From Clostridia bacterium (GTDB taxonomy: Bacteria; Bacillota; Sulfobacillia; SLMV01): a DNA stretch of 33,152 nt. A program made the translations under genes and the position numbers. The notes under the pieces are model-generated. The model had not been told where the DNA came from, ran no database searches, and saw only the letters and a list, made by a program, of their open reading frames with translations. Position 1 is the first letter of the stretch; every line of letters begins with the position of its first letter. This document shows, piece by piece, positions 17,570 to 26,246 of this stretch. The stretch lies in assembly GCA_003552525.1 (NCBI GenBank), contig PUNF01000021.1:1-33152 (forward strand), written 5' to 3'.

Positions 17570-20563
17570 ATGAAGTTATCGCGACGCAGTTTCTTGAAGT
17601 TGATGGGTGGTGCAGCCGCAACCGCCACCCTCACCGGGCTCAACATGAATGTCACCGAAGCGAGGCCCCAAAGAATCAGGGTCCACTACGCGAAAGAGGT
17701 CCCCACCATCTGTCCCTTCTGTGCCGTGGGATGCGGTATCATCTGTCACGTGCGGGACGGACAAGTGGTGAATACCGAGGGTGACGCGGACCATCCCGTG
17801 AACGAGGGAACTCTGTGCAGCAAGGGCGCCGCACTATTCAACATGGCCTTCGTATACACGGACAGGGGCGAAATTAAACCCAATCCGCAGCGTATGCAGC
17901 ATGTCCTGTACCGGGCTCCCGGCGCCAAGGATTGGGAGGTCCGGGACTGGGACTGGGCACTGGACACGATTGCGCAGCGCATCCACGATACCCGGGAAGC
18001 CACCTTTGAAACCACGGACGAAGACGGTGTCACGGTGAACCGGACCACGGGGATCGCGCACCTGGGGAGCGCGTGTGTGACCAACGAGGAGAACTACCTC
18101 CTCCACAAGATGATGCGCGGATTCGGGCTGATCAATATTGACCATTGTGCCCGCCTCTGTCATTCGTCGACGGTCCCGGCGCTAATGAACAGCTTCGGCC
18201 GGGGTGCAATGACGAATCACTGGATCGATTATCAGCATTCGGATGTGCTGATGAACCTGGGTGGCAACACCGCCGAAAACCACCCGGTCTCGATGAAATG
18301 GATCGAAAAGGCGCGCGAACGCGGGGCGAAGCTCATCGTGGTGGACCCACGGTTTACCCGCACCGCGGCGGTGGCAGATCTTTACGCACCGATTCGCCCG
18401 GGCACCAACAATGCCTTCTTCGCCGGACTCATCAACTACGCCCTGGAAAACCAGCTGTACCACGGCGAATACGTACGCCATTACACCAATGCGACTTACC
18501 TGGTCGATCCCGAGTTCGGATTCGACGAGGGTCTCTTTTCCGGTGCGGAAACCCTGGACGATGGACAGGTCACGTATGATACGGATTCGTGGGCATACCA
18601 GGTGGACGACGAGGGGAATGTCCGAAAAGACGAGAGCCTGTTGGACCCCAACTGCGTCTACCAGCTGATGAAAGCCCACTTCTCCCGATACGACGTGGCA
18701 ACGGTCAGCGCCATCACGGGTTGCCCCGAGGACAAGTTCCGCGAGGTTGCCGATCTCTTCTGCAGCACGGGCAAAGCGGGGTTGGCGGGCAACGTGATGT
18801 ACGCCATGGGCATGACGCAGTTCACCAGCGCCGCCCAGGGCATTCGGGCCTGCGCAATTTTGCAGCTGCTCCTTGGGAACATGGGCATACCCGGTGGTGG
18901 GGTTAACGCCCAACGGGGAGAATCGAACGTGCAGGGTTCCACGGATATGGCGATGCTATACCACATAATCCCGGGTTACATGCCCGTGCCCACGGCATCC
19001 AAGCATCCCACGATGGACGCGTACCTGGAAGCCGAGGTACCGCCCAGCGGGTTCCTCGTCAATCGCCCCAAGCACCTGGTTAGCCTGATGAAAGCATACT
19101 GGGGAGATGCGGCGACCCCCGAGAATGATTTTGCGTTCGATTACCATCCAAAGATGGATGACCAGGATCGCTCGGAAATCGGCATCTTCGACGAGATGGC
19201 CAAGGGCAACATCAAGGGACTGGTTTCCTGGGCGCAGAATCCCGCCGTAGGTGGCTCCGCGGCGAAGCAAAAGCGCCAGGCGGCACGAAATCTCGATTGG
19301 CTGGTATCCGTCGACCTCTTCGCCAACGAAACCGCTACGTTCTGGAAAGAACCCGGTGTCAACCCCGAGGAAATCGACACGGAAGTGTTCCTCCTCCCGG
19401 CCGCGCTCGACTTCGAGCGAGACGGTTCGATCGCCAACAGTGGCCGCTGGCTGCAATGGCGATACGAGGCGATGAAGCCACCGGGAGATGCCAAACCGGA
19501 CCTTTGGATCGCCGATCGCCTCTTCCGGGCCGTTCGGGAGAAGTACCGGGAAGAACCCGGGGTCTTTGCCGATCCCATTCTCGAGATGGTGTGGGATTAT
19601 GGCGAAGACGCCCGCTCCGATCGGGTGGCCATGGAACTCAACGGCTACAATACCCGAACGGGGGCGCTTCTACAGGATTTCCGCTCCCTCGAAGACGACG
19701 GCGACACCGCCTGCGGGAATTGGCTGTACAGCGGTTATTACAATGATGAAGCCGACCCCCCGACCAAGCGCCGTACCCGCGAGAAAAACGGCATTGGTCT
19801 GCATCCGGACTGGTCGTACGCCTGGCCCCTGAATCGGCGAATCCTTTATAACCGATGCTCCGCGGACCCCAACGGGCGCCCCTGGAGTGACGAGAAACGC
19901 CTGCTCTGGGTCGAAAACGGACGCTGGACGGGGTACGACGTACCCGACTTCAACACCACCGTCCCGGCCCGTGAATCGGCCAATACCCCCTTCATCATGC
20001 TCGCCGAGCAGCAGGCCCTGCTGTTTAGTGCCGGTATGGTCGATGGCCCCTTCCCCGAGCACTACGAGCCGTGGGAGAGCCCGGTCCAGAACGTGATGTC
20101 CGATCGACACTTTAACCCGGTTAGCACGATCTGGTACCCCAACCTATACGCCGGCATCGCCAGCGATGAGTACCCATACATCGCGACGAGTTATCGCGTC
20201 AGCGAGCATTACCAAACGGGCATGATGACCCGGAACATGCCCTGGTTGAACGAGATCATGCCAGGTGTTTTCGTAGAGATCAGCCCCTCCCTGGCCCGAA
20301 AGATCGGCGTGGAGAACGGGGACATGGTCATCATCTCCAGCCCACGGGGCGAGTACGAAGCCGCCGCGTGCGTTACACCACGCGTAAAACCCTTCCGGGT
20401 GCACGGTGAAGAATACGAGATGGTCGGCATGTTATGGCACTGGGGATACGCCGGAATGTCTTCCGGCGGGATCGCCAACGACGTGACACCTTCAATCGGG
20501 GATGCCAACACGACCATACCAGAGTACAAGGCATTCCTCTGCAATATAAGGAAACGGGGGTAA
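17570..20563 (+). CDS. fdhA: Tat-exported formate dehydrogenase catalytic subunit, FdnG-like, Cys (not Sec) active site
   Basis: Twin-arginine signal SRRSFLKLMGGAAATA; TICPFCAVGCGIICHV; NIDHCARLCHSSTVPALMNSFGRGAMTNHWIDYQHSDVLMNLGGNTAENHPVSMKW; C-terminal molybdopterin dinucleotide-binding domain. Confidence 0.94.
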   Translation: MKLSRRSFLKLMGGAAATATLTGLNMNVTEARPQRIRVHYAKEVPTICPFCAVGCGIICHVRDGQVVNTEGDADHPVNEGTLCSKGAALFNMAFVYTDRGEIKPNPQRMQHVLYRAPGAKDWEVRDWDWALDTIAQRIHDTREATFETTDEDGVTVNRTTGIAHLGSACVTNEENYLLHKMMRGFGLINIDHCARLCHSSTVPALMNSFGRGAMTNHWIDYQHSDVLMNLGGNTAENHPVSMKWIEKARERGAKLIVVDPRFTRTAAVADLYAPIRPGTNNAFFAGLINYALENQLYHGEYVRHYTNATYLVDPEFGFDEGLFSGAETLDDGQVTYDTDSWAYQVDDEGNVRKDESLLDPNCVYQLMKAHFSRYDVATVSAITGCPEDKFREVADLFCSTGKAGLAGNVMYAMGMTQFTSAAQGIRACAILQLLLGNMGIPGGGVNAQRGESNVQGSTDMAMLYHIIPGYMPVPTASKHPTMDAYLEAEVPPSGFLVNRPKHLVSLMKAYWGDAATPENDFAFDYHPKMDDQDRSEIGIFDEMAKGNIKGLVSWAQNPAVGGSAAKQKRQAARNLDWLVSVDLFANETATFWKEPGVNPEEIDTEVFLLPAALDFERDGSIANSGRWLQWRYEAMKPPGDAKPDLWIADRLFRAVREKYREEPGVFADPILEMVWDYGEDARSDRVAMELNGYNTRTGALLQDFRSLEDDGDTACGNWLYSGYYNDEADPPTKRRTREKNGIGLHPDWSYAWPLNRRILYNRCSADPNGRPWSDEKRLLWVENGRWTGYDVPDFNTTVPARESANTPFIMLAEQQALLFSAGMVDGPFPEHYEPWESPVQNVMSDRHFNPVSTIWYPNLYAGIASDEYPYIATSYRVSEHYQTGMMTRNMPWLNEIMPGVFVEISPSLARKIGVENGDMVIISSPRGEYEAAACVTPRVKPFRVHGEEYEMVGMLWHWGYAGMSSGGIANDVTPSIGDANTTIPEYKAFLCNIRKRG

Positions 20564-20569
20564 CGCGAC

Positions 20570-21364
20570 ATGGCAAAGTCAATGCTGATCGACACGTCCA
20601 AGTGTACCGCCTGTCGTGCATGCCAGGTGGCTTGCAAGCAGTGGAACCAGCTACCCGCGGAAGAAACCAAGTTCTCGGGCACTTACGAGAATCCGCCCCG
20701 TTTTTCGCCTGTCACCTGGATGAAGGTCACGTTCCGGGAAGTGGAAGTGGGCGATGAAGTGCGCTGGTATTTTGGCAATCAACGCTGCATGCACTGTAGC
20801 GACGCAGCGTGCGCCCTGGTCTGCCCGGTCGGTGCCATCACCCATACGGAAACCGGTGCCGTCTCCATCGATCCCAAAAAGTGCATCGGGTGCAACTACT
20901 GTGTCGGAAACTGCACGTTCGACGTAATGGGATACAGCCGCCGCGATAACATGGCGGAAAAATGCACGTTCTGTGAAGACCGCGTCGCCAACGGGCTTAA
21001 GCCCGCATGTGCCAGCGCCTGCCCGACCGATGCGATCATCTTCGGCGAGCGCAGCGCACTGATCTCGCGGGCGCAGGCGCGGGCAAAGACATTGCGGGCA
21101 AACGGCGATCCGCGCGCCCGCGCCTACGGCATCGAGGAGCTCGACGGCACCGGAATGTTATTCGTCCTGCGGGATGTCCCGGCCAACCACGCCTTGCCAG
21201 CCGACCCCGTCGTACCGTTCGGTGCACGTGCCTGGAACTACGTGTTTAAGCCCCTGCGCGTCCTGATGGTACTCGGGGCCGCCTTCGGGCTCTGGCGAAA
21301 CTACCGTGGGACCGAAGACGTCAAACAAGGCAAATCACGCGGGAAGCAGAACGAATCCGCTTAG
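20570..21364 (+). CDS. fdhB: Formate dehydrogenase iron-sulfur subunit (four 4Fe-4S motifs, C-terminal TM segment)
   Basis: CTACRACQVACKQW, CMHCSDAACALVCPVGAI, CIGCNYCVGNCTFDV, CTFCEDRVANGLKPACASACPTDAI; C-terminal LRVLMVLGAAFGLW. Confidence 0.94.
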   Translation: MAKSMLIDTSKCTACRACQVACKQWNQLPAEETKFSGTYENPPRFSPVTWMKVTFREVEVGDEVRWYFGNQRCMHCSDAACALVCPVGAITHTETGAVSIDPKKCIGCNYCVGNCTFDVMGYSRRDNMAEKCTFCEDRVANGLKPACASACPTDAIIFGERSALISRAQARAKTLRANGDPRARAYGIEELDGTGMLFVLRDVPANHALPADPVVPFGARAWNYVFKPLRVLMVLGAAFGLWRNYRGTEDVKQGKSRGKQNESA

Positions 21365-21385
21365 CACGCCTTTGGAGGTGAGATC

Positions 21386-22720
21386 GTGGCTCTCAACGAC
21401 ATAAAAGAAGGAGAGGGTAAATCCTTTGTAGGAGGTACCCACGTTCCTCATTACAAAAGCTATACCGATAGTATCGCGATAGAGCGCATGGCCATCCCCG
21501 ATGAAGTCGTCGTACACCTCAGCCAGCACATCGGTGCTCCGTGTGAGCCCCTGGTCGCCGTGGGTGATACCGTAATGCTCGGCGAAAAGATCGCCGATGC
21601 CGATGCCTACATCACGGCGCCCTTGCATGCCCCAGTCAGCGGCGAGGTAACCGCGATCGAGGAGCGGCCGAACGCCGAGGGCGGCGAGACCATGAGTATC
21701 GTGATCGCGGCCAAGGGTGAACAGGACGCGTATCAGCCCTCCGTCGAACGCAACCCAGACGACATGTCCGCGGAGGAGCTCAAGGAAGCCATCCGCGATG
21801 CGGGGCTGGTCGGCATGGGTGGTGCCGCTTTCCCGACCTACGTAAACATCAATACCGATCAGCCGGTCGATACGCTGATCCTAAACGGGGCGGAATGCGA
21901 ACCATTTTTGACCTGCGACCACCGCCTGATGCTCGAGCGCGCCGACGAACTCATAAAGGGTGCGGAGATCCTAATGCGATGCATCGGCGCCAAGAAGACG
22001 TACATCGCGGTTGAGACGAACAAGCTCGACGCCATCGGGGTGCTGGACGAAAAACTCGGAGGACGGGACGACATGGAAGTGGTGCCCCTTGCGGTGAAGT
22101 ACCCACAGGGGTACAAGTCATACCTGATCAAGACCATCACGGGTCGGGATGTACCCCGTGGAGCGCGTTCCGCAGCCCTGGGCTGCATTGTCCGAAACGT
22201 CGGCACCACCTTTGCCGCGTACGAGGCCGTGGTGTATGGAAAGCCGCTCATAGAACGAATCATCAGCGTAACGGGGCCCACCGTCCCCGATCCCGGCAAT
22301 TACGTCGTGCGTGTCGGCACCAAGGCCGAGCACATCCTTTCCGAATGCGGCGTAGATCCGGACGAGCTCGACGGTGCCAAGGTCATATTTGGCGGACCGA
22401 TGACCGGGCTGGCCCAGGATAACCTGGAGGTACCGATCGTCAAGAGTACCACGGGCGTCCTGGTGCTTCCTCCCGAGATGGTACGCGAGGACATGGTGTA
22501 CAGCGATTGCGTCCGTTGTGGCCTCTGCGTGCAGCGCTGCCCGAACTGGCTCTATCCCAACGAACTGAGCATCCTCGCCGAACATGGAGTCTACGGGGAC
22601 TTGGAAGATTGGGATATATGGGATTGCATCGAGTGTGGTGTATGCGCCTACGTATGTCCGTCGAATCGTCCCATCGTCCACTTCATCAAGCGAGCCAAGC
22701 CGATCGTGGACGAACTCTAG
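21386..22720 (+). CDS. rnfC: RnfC-like electron transport complex subunit
   Basis: ITAPLHAPVSGEVTAIEERP; GLVGMGGAAFPTYVNINTDQPVDTLILNGAECEPFLTCDHRLM; DCVRCGLCVQRCPN and DCIECGVCAYVCPSNRPIVHFIKRAK; GTG start after GGAGGTG. Confidence 0.93.
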   Translation: MALNDIKEGEGKSFVGGTHVPHYKSYTDSIAIERMAIPDEVVVHLSQHIGAPCEPLVAVGDTVMLGEKIADADAYITAPLHAPVSGEVTAIEERPNAEGGETMSIVIAAKGEQDAYQPSVERNPDDMSAEELKEAIRDAGLVGMGGAAFPTYVNINTDQPVDTLILNGAECEPFLTCDHRLMLERADELIKGAEILMRCIGAKKTYIAVETNKLDAIGVLDEKLGGRDDMEVVPLAVKYPQGYKSYLIKTITGRDVPRGARSAALGCIVRNVGTTFAAYEAVVYGKPLIERIISVTGPTVPDPGNYVVRVGTKAEHILSECGVDPDELDGAKVIFGGPMTGLAQDNLEVPIVKSTTGVLVLPPEMVREDMVYSDCVRCGLCVQRCPNWLYPNELSILAEHGVYGDLEDWDIWDCIECGVCAYVCPSNRPIVHFIKRAKPIVDEL

Positions 22721-22765
22721 TGGCCTACGCGTACGAAGGAATACGCGAAAAGGAGGAGATTTTCG

Positions 22766-23731
22766 TTGGCTGACCGCTTAATCGCTACGCCGCCGCCACA
22801 CCTTAAAGCCGGTAACACTGTATCCGAAGCGATGCGCGATGTGATTATCGCGTTGATTCCCGTGTCGCTGGCGTCCATATACTTCTATCACTACTACGCC
22901 GCCTTCTTACTCGTGCTCTGCATGGGTACGGCGGCTATCACGGAGATCGTTGTACGTGCGGCCCTGAAGAAACGCCATACGCTGGGCGACCTGAGCGCGG
23001 TCCTAACCGGACTATTCGTCGCCCTCCTCATGTCACCGGGTTCACCATGGTGGACCGCCGTTTTGGCGACCATCCTCGCCGTCGGCGTGGCCAAGGAACT
23101 GATGGGTGGGCTGGGCTGGAATCTGTTCAACCCGGCCTTGTTCGGCAGCGTGGCCACCATCATCCTGGCGCCGTGGTTCGGATTCCTCAGCAGGGATCTT
23201 TCGCGACTCAATGTAAACTTCGGACCCATCGACGCAATCTCCCAGGCGACGCCGCGGGCGATGTTGATGCAGGGTGCATCGCTGCCGGACTACGGAACCA
23301 TGCTGCTTGGATTCCCCGGCGGCGCACTCTCGGAAACCTCGCCCCTTCTCGTCATCATCGGGGGTGCCTTCCTTCTCTACCGCGGCCACATCAACTGGCG
23401 CATCCCGGTCGCGATGATCGGCACGGTCGCGGTGTTATCGTTGCTCGCCGGAGGGGACGTCATCTACGAGATGCTGACCGGTGGGCTCATGCTCGGTGCG
23501 TTCTTCATGGCCACAGACTGGGTTACCAGTCCCATCAACAACAAGGGGAAATGGGTTTTCGGGATCGCCATCGGTGCACTGGTCGCCGTATTTCGTTTCG
23601 GCGTAGGTGCCACCGAGGGTGTGGCCTTCTCCATCCTCATTATGAACGCATTCGTGCCCCTGATCGAGCGCCTGACGAAGCATCCATCCTTCAGCGAGCC
23701 GGCGCCGAAGCCGGCTACCGAGGATGCGTAA
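22766..23731 (+). CDS. rnfD: RnfD-like electron transport complex subunit (TTG start)
   Basis: PPPHLKAGNTVSEAMRDVIIALIPVSLASIYFY; GDLSAVLTGLFVALLMSPGSPWWTAVLATILAVGVAKELMGGLGWNLFNPALFG; DAISQATPRAML; RBS GGAGGAG. Confidence 0.93.
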   Translation: MADRLIATPPPHLKAGNTVSEAMRDVIIALIPVSLASIYFYHYYAAFLLVLCMGTAAITEIVVRAALKKRHTLGDLSAVLTGLFVALLMSPGSPWWTAVLATILAVGVAKELMGGLGWNLFNPALFGSVATIILAPWFGFLSRDLSRLNVNFGPIDAISQATPRAMLMQGASLPDYGTMLLGFPGGALSETSPLLVIIGGAFLLYRGHINWRIPVAMIGTVAVLSLLAGGDVIYEMLTGGLMLGAFFMATDWVTSPINNKGKWVFGIAIGALVAVFRFGVGATEGVAFSILIMNAFVPLIERLTKHPSFSEPAPKPATEDA

Positions 23732-23753
23732 CGTCCTGGCATGACCGACACCC

Positions 23754-23781
23754 GGGCCTCCGCCGCTGGCGGCGGGGGCCC
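23754..23781 (+). terminator. Putative terminator hairpin after rnfD
   Basis: GGGCCTCCGCCG (23754-23765) / CGGCGGGGGCCC (23770-23781), 12-bp stem, 4-nt loop; no strong U-tract. Confidence 0.5.
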
Positions 23782-23991
23782 TCATGAAATACCGCGGGCG
23801 TTCCCCTGATCGGGAAAGGGCCCCACTACGACGAAGCCGGCGGAAGGCACACCGGCGACCGAGCCCTTGTCACATCGGGCAATTTGTGATGATATGTGGC
23901 TGCATCATAAGCATAATTGGGAAATCGGGGTGAGGGATACACTCCCCGGTCCCGGTGAGATCCGGATGTGATTGCGAAAGGAGAGCCCCAC

Positions 23992-24177
23992 ATGTTTGGT
24001 CTGGGCCCTACGGAACTACTCATCATCCTCGGTGTTGTCCTCCTGATATTCGGGCCGAGCAAACTCCCGGAGGTCGGCCGCGCGATCGGCCGCGGGATTC
24101 GCGAGTTTCGCTCCGCCGCCAAGGATATCGAGGAGGCCGCACAGGCTCCCGACGAAGAAGAAAGCACGAAGGAGTGA
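23992..24177 (+). CDS. tatA: Sec-independent protein translocase TatA
   Basis: MFGLGPTELLIILGVVLLIFGPSKLPEVGRAIGRGIREFRSA; RBS GAAAGGAG. Confidence 0.95.
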   Translation: MFGLGPTELLIILGVVLLIFGPSKLPEVGRAIGRGIREFRSAAKDIEEAAQAPDEEESTKE

Positions 24178-24234
24178 CGGCTTTCTTCCGGCGGTGCGAC
24201 TTCGACCCGACGCAACTCCAGCGGGAGGCCCCTC

Positions 24235-24933
24235 GTGCAGGAAACCGGAATGTCTCTCGGCGAACACTTTGTCGAGCTTAGAAACCGAATCATCATATCC
24301 CTGGTCGCGATCTTCGCCGGCGCACTCGTCAGCTTCATTTTCTCCGAGCACCTGATCACCTACTTCACCCAGCACGCCGGAGAACTCGTGTTCCTCAGTC
24401 CACCGGAGGCCTTCATTACCTCCATAAAGCTATCCGTATTCGTCGGCTTCATGGCTGCCCTTCCGATCGTGTTGAGCCAGTTTTGGCTCTTCATATTACC
24501 GGCACTCACCCGGAGCGAGCGCATCACGCTGTATATCGTGATCCCCAGTTCCATCCTGCTCTTTTACGCGGGCATCGTCTTCTGCTTCTACCTTGTGCTC
24601 CCCATGGCCGTAAGGTTCCTCACGGAGTTCGGCTCCCCGGCCCTCGCACCCATGTTCAGCCTGCGAAACTACGTGGCCTTTATGTTACAGTTGCTGCTAC
24701 CCTTCGGCCTGGTCTTCGAGATTCCGCTGATGACCTCCATCCTGGTACGACTACGGCTGATATCCGCCCGCGCGCTAAGACGGTCGAGAAAGTATGCACT
24801 CGTGATCGTGTTCGTGGTGGCCGCCATACTCACACCACCCGACATCACCACGCAGCTCATGCTGGCGTTGCCCATCATCCTCCTGTACGAGGTCAGCATC
24901 CTACTGGCCTGGATCCTGCGTCCCCGCGGGTAG
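24235..24933 (+). CDS. tatC: Sec-independent protein translocase TatC
   Basis: MSLGEHFVELRNRIIISLVAI; FLSPPEAFITSIKLSVFVGFMAALPIVLSQFWLFILPALTRSER; ILTPPDITTQLMLALPIILLYEVSI. Confidence 0.95.
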   Translation: MQETGMSLGEHFVELRNRIIISLVAIFAGALVSFIFSEHLITYFTQHAGELVFLSPPEAFITSIKLSVFVGFMAALPIVLSQFWLFILPALTRSERITLYIVIPSSILLFYAGIVFCFYLVLPMAVRFLTEFGSPALAPMFSLRNYVAFMLQLLLPFGLVFEIPLMTSILVRLRLISARALRRSRKYALVIVFVVAAILTPPDITTQLMLALPIILLYEVSILLAWILRPRG

Positions 24934-25098
24934 TCAGCCGGGAGTTTTGCTTCCCGCGAAAATCGGATATGATGTTCCCTGGGCACGGCCGCGGATGATA
25001 CCTGAATCCTTGTGATGCGATGGTGCATCCCCATCGAGGCGCGCGATCCATACCGGATGCAGCGCGAGCACGAATACCAAAAGTAATTACGAATATAC

Positions 25099-25127
25099 TT
25101 GATGTCGGCGCCACCTTGTGCTAAGAT
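25099..25127 (+). promoter_or_regulatory. Predicted promoter for the paired membrane-protein genes
   Basis: TTGATG (25099-25104), 17-bp spacer, extended -10 TGC-TAAGAT (25122-25127). Confidence 0.55.
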
Positions 25128-25145
25128 TCACAAGGTGGCGCCGAC
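25104..25145. repeat. 17-bp perfect inverted repeat (8-nt spacer), candidate operator
   Basis: GTCGGCGCCACCTTGTG (25104-25120) - ctaagatt - CACAAGGTGGCGCCGAC (25129-25145). Confidence 0.95.
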
Positions 25146-25183
25146 GTTTAATTGTGGGTTCGTTCCGGGAATGGAGGCACCAA

Positions 25184-25717
25184 ATGCATCGCGCAAGAAT
25201 GGGTGGATGGGCCTTGTATATCGCTACCGGAATAGGATTTATTGCGTTAGCACTGCTCAGCGGTGATCCGCTGTGGATGCTCCCCATTGCACTCATTGCG
25301 GCCGGTTATTTCGCCGGCCTGATTAAGCAGATGCGAAATGCCGCACCCCCCGGTAACACGTCGAGAAACGAAATCTTGCTCACCATGGCCATTGCCATCG
25401 CCGCGGCGAGTGCAACGTGGTTTATCAACCACGAGCTCGGTTATGGGGCCTTGGTCGCGAGTGGGCTCATCGGCGTAATCGCGGGGGTCACACTGCCCCA
25501 TCACCTCGCTGGCGCCGCCTACGCCGCATCCTTCGTCGGTATGTCCGCAAACGCGGTGTTGCCGACCATGACCACGGCGTGGGTGGCCGGGGCGATAGCC
25601 GGAATCATCATCGTATCCACCGGACCGGTCTTCGGCGGAATCGGTGGGAAGGGCGGGACCGCGGCGGCCGCGGCCGTTCTCATTACCTCGGCCCTGATCT
25701 TTACGGTAGGAGCGTGA
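25184..25717 (+). CDS. Small polytopic membrane protein of unknown function
   Basis: 177-aa hydrophobic ORF; ATG 25184 with RBS GGAGG; motifs AAYAASFVGMS and GGIGGKGGTAAAAAVLI. Confidence 0.8.
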   Translation: MHRARMGGWALYIATGIGFIALALLSGDPLWMLPIALIAAGYFAGLIKQMRNAAPPGNTSRNEILLTMAIAIAAASATWFINHELGYGALVASGLIGVIAGVTLPHHLAGAAYAASFVGMSANAVLPTMTTAWVAGAIAGIIIVSTGPVFGGIGGKGGTAAAAAVLITSALIFTVGA

Positions 25718-25723
25718 TGAATC

Positions 25724-26164
25724 GTGTTCTCCATGGAATTGTTGGCCATTCTTCTGGCGGCGGTATTCGGCGGTGTCACCGCGCACTTCGTGAGCGTCCA
25801 GCTGCAACGGGGCGCGGTGCTCGGATCTGCGATCGTCGTGCTGTTTAGTGGCCTCGTGTTTCCGGCCATCTTTGGGCCACTCGGCACCCAGCTCGCCCTG
25901 GCCGCCACCACCGCCTCCTACGCCGGCATGATCTCCGAGCAAAAATGCGCGGGGCTTTTTCCGATGGTTGCCATTTCCGTGGTCGCGGGCGCGTTCTTCG
26001 CGATCTCCCACTCGGTATTTCCCGGGGTCGGGGGGCGCCTGGGCACCATCGCCGCCATCGCCTGCCTGAGCGTTATCGGTTACCGGTCATTGCTGGCCCA
26101 GGTACCGGTGGCCCGTACCCAGCAAGAACAGACCGAGAGCTACCGCCGGTTCCCACGGAAATAG
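25724..26164 (+). CDS. Small polytopic membrane protein of unknown function, homologous to the preceding gene product
   Basis: 146-aa hydrophobic ORF starting 6 nt after the upstream gene; TTASYAGMIS and PGVGGRLGTIAAIACLS align with upstream protein. Confidence 0.78.
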   Translation: MFSMELLAILLAAVFGGVTAHFVSVQLQRGAVLGSAIVVLFSGLVFPAIFGPLGTQLALAATTASYAGMISEQKCAGLFPMVAISVVAGAFFAISHSVFPGVGGRLGTIAAIACLSVIGYRSLLAQVPVARTQQEQTESYRRFPRK

Positions 26165-26207
26165 CGGCGACTGAGGATCCTACCGCCCCAAGATCGCCGC
26201 CTTCTTC
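26164..26207 (+). terminator. Putative terminator after the membrane-protein pair
   Basis: GCGGCGA (26164-26170) / TCGCCGC (26194-26200) followed by CTTCTTCT. Confidence 0.4.
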
Positions 26208-26246
26208 TCCACCCAAATCGCGACGCCACCGCGAAACGCACTCGCG

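Noticed and set aside
17570-20563. Possible selenocysteine FDH
   Set aside because: Active-site position reads through as Cys (HCARLCHSST); the other FDH is also Cys (HCARLCHAPS). No in-frame TGA needed.
21386-22720. NuoF-type hydrogenase/FDH diaphorase subunit
   Set aside because: Has the RnfC N-terminal sandwich (APLHAPVSGEVTAIEERP), two C-terminal 4Fe-4S motifs and is followed by RnfD, so RnfC-like is the better call.
25104-25145. Intrinsic terminator of tatC
   Set aside because: About 170 nt downstream of tatC, no T-tract on the plus strand, and promoter elements fit across it.
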